From: CAYNEI01 sp964396185
GTDB lineage: Archaea; Thermoplasmatota; SW-10-69-26
Direction: 5' to 3'
DNA: 64,000 nt
Assembly (NCBI GenBank): GCA_964396185.1
Contig: CAYNEI010000009.1
Coordinates: 1 to 64,000, forward strand
The notes under the pieces were generated by a model. The model did not search any database and was not told the origin of the DNA. It worked only from the letters and a program-made list of their open reading frames with translations. The position numbers and the translations under genes are program-made. Every line of letters begins with the position of its first letter. Within the stretch, counting starts at the first letter, position 1. Positions 62,518 through 64,000 of this stretch are shown here, piece by piece.

Positions 62518-63411
62518 ATGGACGTGCGGATCATCGGTGTCCCCATGGATCTGGGGGCGGCTCGGCGTGGGACCGACATGGGGCCGTCTGCGGTCCGCGC
62601 CGCTCGCCTGCAAGGACGCCTGGAGGAGCTAGGCCACACGGTCAAGGACGGTGGCAACGTGTTCGCCGTGGAACCCGAGACCCGCAAGGGAGATCGCACG
62701 GATGCCCGGTTCCTGGCCGAGATCGTCCGGACCTGCGAGACCCTGGCCCGGCGCGTGGCCAAAGCCAAGCAGGCCGACGAGGTGCCACTCATCATCGGGG
62801 GGGACCACAGCATCGCCATGGGCACCGGGGCGGGCGTCGCCACGGGGGATACGCGCGTGGGCGTGCTCTGGATCGACGCGCACACCGATTTCAACACACC
62901 CGAGATCAGCCCCAGCGGGAACATCCACGGCATGCCTCTCGCGACCCTGGTCGGTCGGGGCAACCCCCGGCTCTGCGAGATCGGGGGCATCGCTCCCAAG
63001 GTCCGCGAGGAGGACGTGGTCATCATCGGGGCCCGGTCGATCGATGGGGAGGAACGCGACCTGCTCTCCAAGAGCGACGTCACCGTGTTCACCATGCGCG
63101 ACATCGACGAGAACGGGATGAGCTCCGTGATGGGGCAGGCACTTGAGATCGTCGCCGACGGACCCGAGTGGATGCACGTGAGCCTCGACATGGACGCTGT
63201 CGACCCCACCATCGCCCCTGGCGTGGGCACCCCGAAGAAAGGGGGGCTCACGTACCGAGAGGCCCACCTCGCGTGCGAGATGATCAACGACTCAGGCCTG
63301 CTCTCCTCCATGGAGATCGTAGAGGTCAACCCCATCCTGGACGAGGGCAACAAGACCGCCGAGCTCGCCGTCGATCTTGCGCGCAGCGCCTTCGGCAAGC
63401 AGATCTTGTGA
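62518..63411 (+). CDS. rocF: Arginase/ureohydrolase family protein
   Basis: The 297-residue enzyme hydrolyses arginine to ornithine and urea, or acts on a related guanidino compound. Binuclear Mn motifs are intact: IIGGDHSIAMGT, LWIDAHTDFNTP, and SLDMDAVDPTIAPGVGTP. The NIHGMPLATLVG segment and the C-terminal EIVEVNP match arginases more than agmatinases. ATG 62518 follows a TATA-like GGCTTAACCG (62487-62496) by about 26 bases, suggesting a leaderless start. Confidence 0.9.
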   Translation: MDVRIIGVPMDLGAARRGTDMGPSAVRAARLQGRLEELGHTVKDGGNVFAVEPETRKGDRTDARFLAEIVRTCETLARRVAKAKQADEVPLIIGGDHSIAMGTGAGVATGDTRVGVLWIDAHTDFNTPEISPSGNIHGMPLATLVGRGNPRLCEIGGIAPKVREEDVVIIGARSIDGEERDLLSKSDVTVFTMRDIDENGMSSVMGQALEIVADGPEWMHVSLDMDAVDPTIAPGVGTPKKGGLTYREAHLACEMINDSGLLSSMEIVEVNPILDEGNKTAELAVDLARSAFGKQIL

Positions 63412-63420
63412 CCAACAGGC

Positions 63421-63583
63421 GGGAACCACAAAGTCACAACGGACACAACGACCACGACGTGAGATGAGTCGGTCCATCATGGAGGTGCCCAGCAGCCCGT
63501 GGATCCACCAACATGGCCGGGTCGTGGCAGGTCGTACTGGGTCGTGGTGGGTCGTTGTGCCCCTTGTGCCGTTGTGGTTGGCC
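63421..63583. repeat. Dispersed inverted-arm repeat, element H (CACAACGG type)
   Basis: The left arm (63421-63459) has units ACCACAAAG, TCACAACGG, ACACAACGA, CCACGACG. The reversed right arm (63541-63583) gives ACCACAACGG, CACAAGGGG, CACAACGACC, CACGAC. The loop is about 81 bases. It lies between convergent arginase and the B3/B4 gene, ending 5 bases from the latter's stop. Confidence 0.75.
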
Positions 63584-63587
63584 TGGC

Positions 63588-64000
63588 TTAGAGCTTGAGC
63601 TGGCGGGGTGCACCCTCGAAGCGCCAGCCAGCGATGCCCACGAAGGGTTCGAGCTGGCGGAAGAGCTCTGGGAGCACGCGGGGGCCCAGCGCGGCCGGCC
63701 CGGCGGCCACGAGCAACGCCCGATCGCTCTTCTCGTGCAGCGCGGTCCGTTGACCGTCCCGATGGAGCACGAGGCCCACGACGCCCTCGTCATCGGCCCA
63801 GATGGGCAGGCCTTCCTCTAGCGTCATGGCATCTCCGCCGATGGGCTGGAAGGGTTGGTCCTGCTCGGAGACATCCAGCCGGAGCTCGCCTTGGACTTCG
63901 CCCGCGTCGAACGCGCTCACAGGCACGAGCGTGGCGGCTGAAGCGAGGTTGTAGGCATCGACCAGCGGGAGGATCGAGGGCAGACCCTTGCCCTGCGCGA
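63588..64000 (-). CDS. B3/B4 tRNA-synthetase-like domain protein (5' end missing)
   Basis: About 137 C-terminal residues are present; the reading frame runs off the right edge. The segment LPLVDAYNLASAATLVPVSAFD followed by a GGDAMTLEEGLPIWADDEG patch matches B3/B4 domains, which in bacterial PheRS beta chains and free-standing proteins bind or edit aminoacyl-tRNA. An apparent internal start (GTG 63926) is not used because the domain clearly continues upstream. It is convergent with arginase. Confidence 0.7.
   Translation of the reverse strand, partial: AQGKGLPSILPLVDAYNLASAATLVPVSAFDAGEVQGELRLDVSEQDQPFQPIGGDAMTLEEGLPIWADDEGVVGLVLHRDGQRTALHEKSDRALLVAAGPAALGPRVLPELFRQLEPFVGIAGWRFEGAPRQLKL

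Overview
The window is a G+C-rich, gene-dense piece of an archaeal chromosome. The archaeal assignment rests on Rpo7, Spt4, S24e, S27ae, a DUF359 dephospho-CoA kinase, a hypusine-type aIF5A, class I LysRS, archaeal-type ThrRS, Trm1 and archaeal RlmE. It is supported by TATA boxes placed about 25-30 bases upstream of start codons, many of which look leaderless. The many lipobox lipoproteins, 'PGP...RRR' C-terminal anchors and membrane-tethered winged-helix regulators suggest a Thermoplasmatota-like lineage; that affiliation is inference. Most genes are single or in short operons.

Layout. 0-9 kb: end of a ScpB-like gene, a four-gene membrane operon (DUF1614, RDD), RlmE with a putative zinc protease, ferritin, Trm1, several unknowns, a YHS protein, a KaiC-like protein without a P-loop, and an AbrB/PIN toxin-antitoxin pair. 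9.3-9.8 kb: a gene-free tract with copies of a tRNA 3' end, then tRNA-Met(CAT). 9.9-18 kb: a 773-residue polytopic protein, a four-gene envelope operon and an EamA transporter. 18-24 kb: a TraB/M50 protease operon, a 393-bp foldable element bounded by inverted repeats, a cupredoxin, PyrF, aIF5A and LysRS. 24-30 kb: CspA, the S27ae-S24e-DUF359-Spt4-Rpo7-HppA cluster, AlaX and a cyclophilin. 30-47 kb: secreted proteins, peptidase M20, roadblock, phosphoesterases, methylmalonyl-CoA epimerase and mutase, MidA, ThrRS and IlvE. 47-57 kb: paralogous lipoproteins, DUF72, cohesin-like protein, subtilase, acyl-CoA dehydrogenase. 57-64 kb: winged-helix regulators, O-methyltransferase, MFS pump with a cysteine-rich tail, dockerin-like protein, AlaX-M, arginase and a B3/B4-domain protein cut by the window edge.

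Themes. Translation quality control recurs (two alanyl-tRNA editing proteins, ThrRS, LysRS, Trm1, RlmE, aIF5A, a B3/B4 domain). So do envelope proteostasis (TraB, M50, subtilase, cyclophilin, lipoproteins) and acyl-CoA/propionate metabolism (MutA, Mce, acyl-CoA dehydrogenase).

The strongest unexplained signal is a family of eight dispersed intergenic elements built from 8-10-nt units of the CACAAGG / CACGGAG / CACGAAGG type. Seven have two facing arms that are complementary to each other while the unit 'dialect' changes from element to element. Next in interest are the 19883-20275 element, a pseudoknot-like arrangement of inverted repeats upstream of aIF5A, and a membrane protein carrying a roughly 190-residue basic helix.
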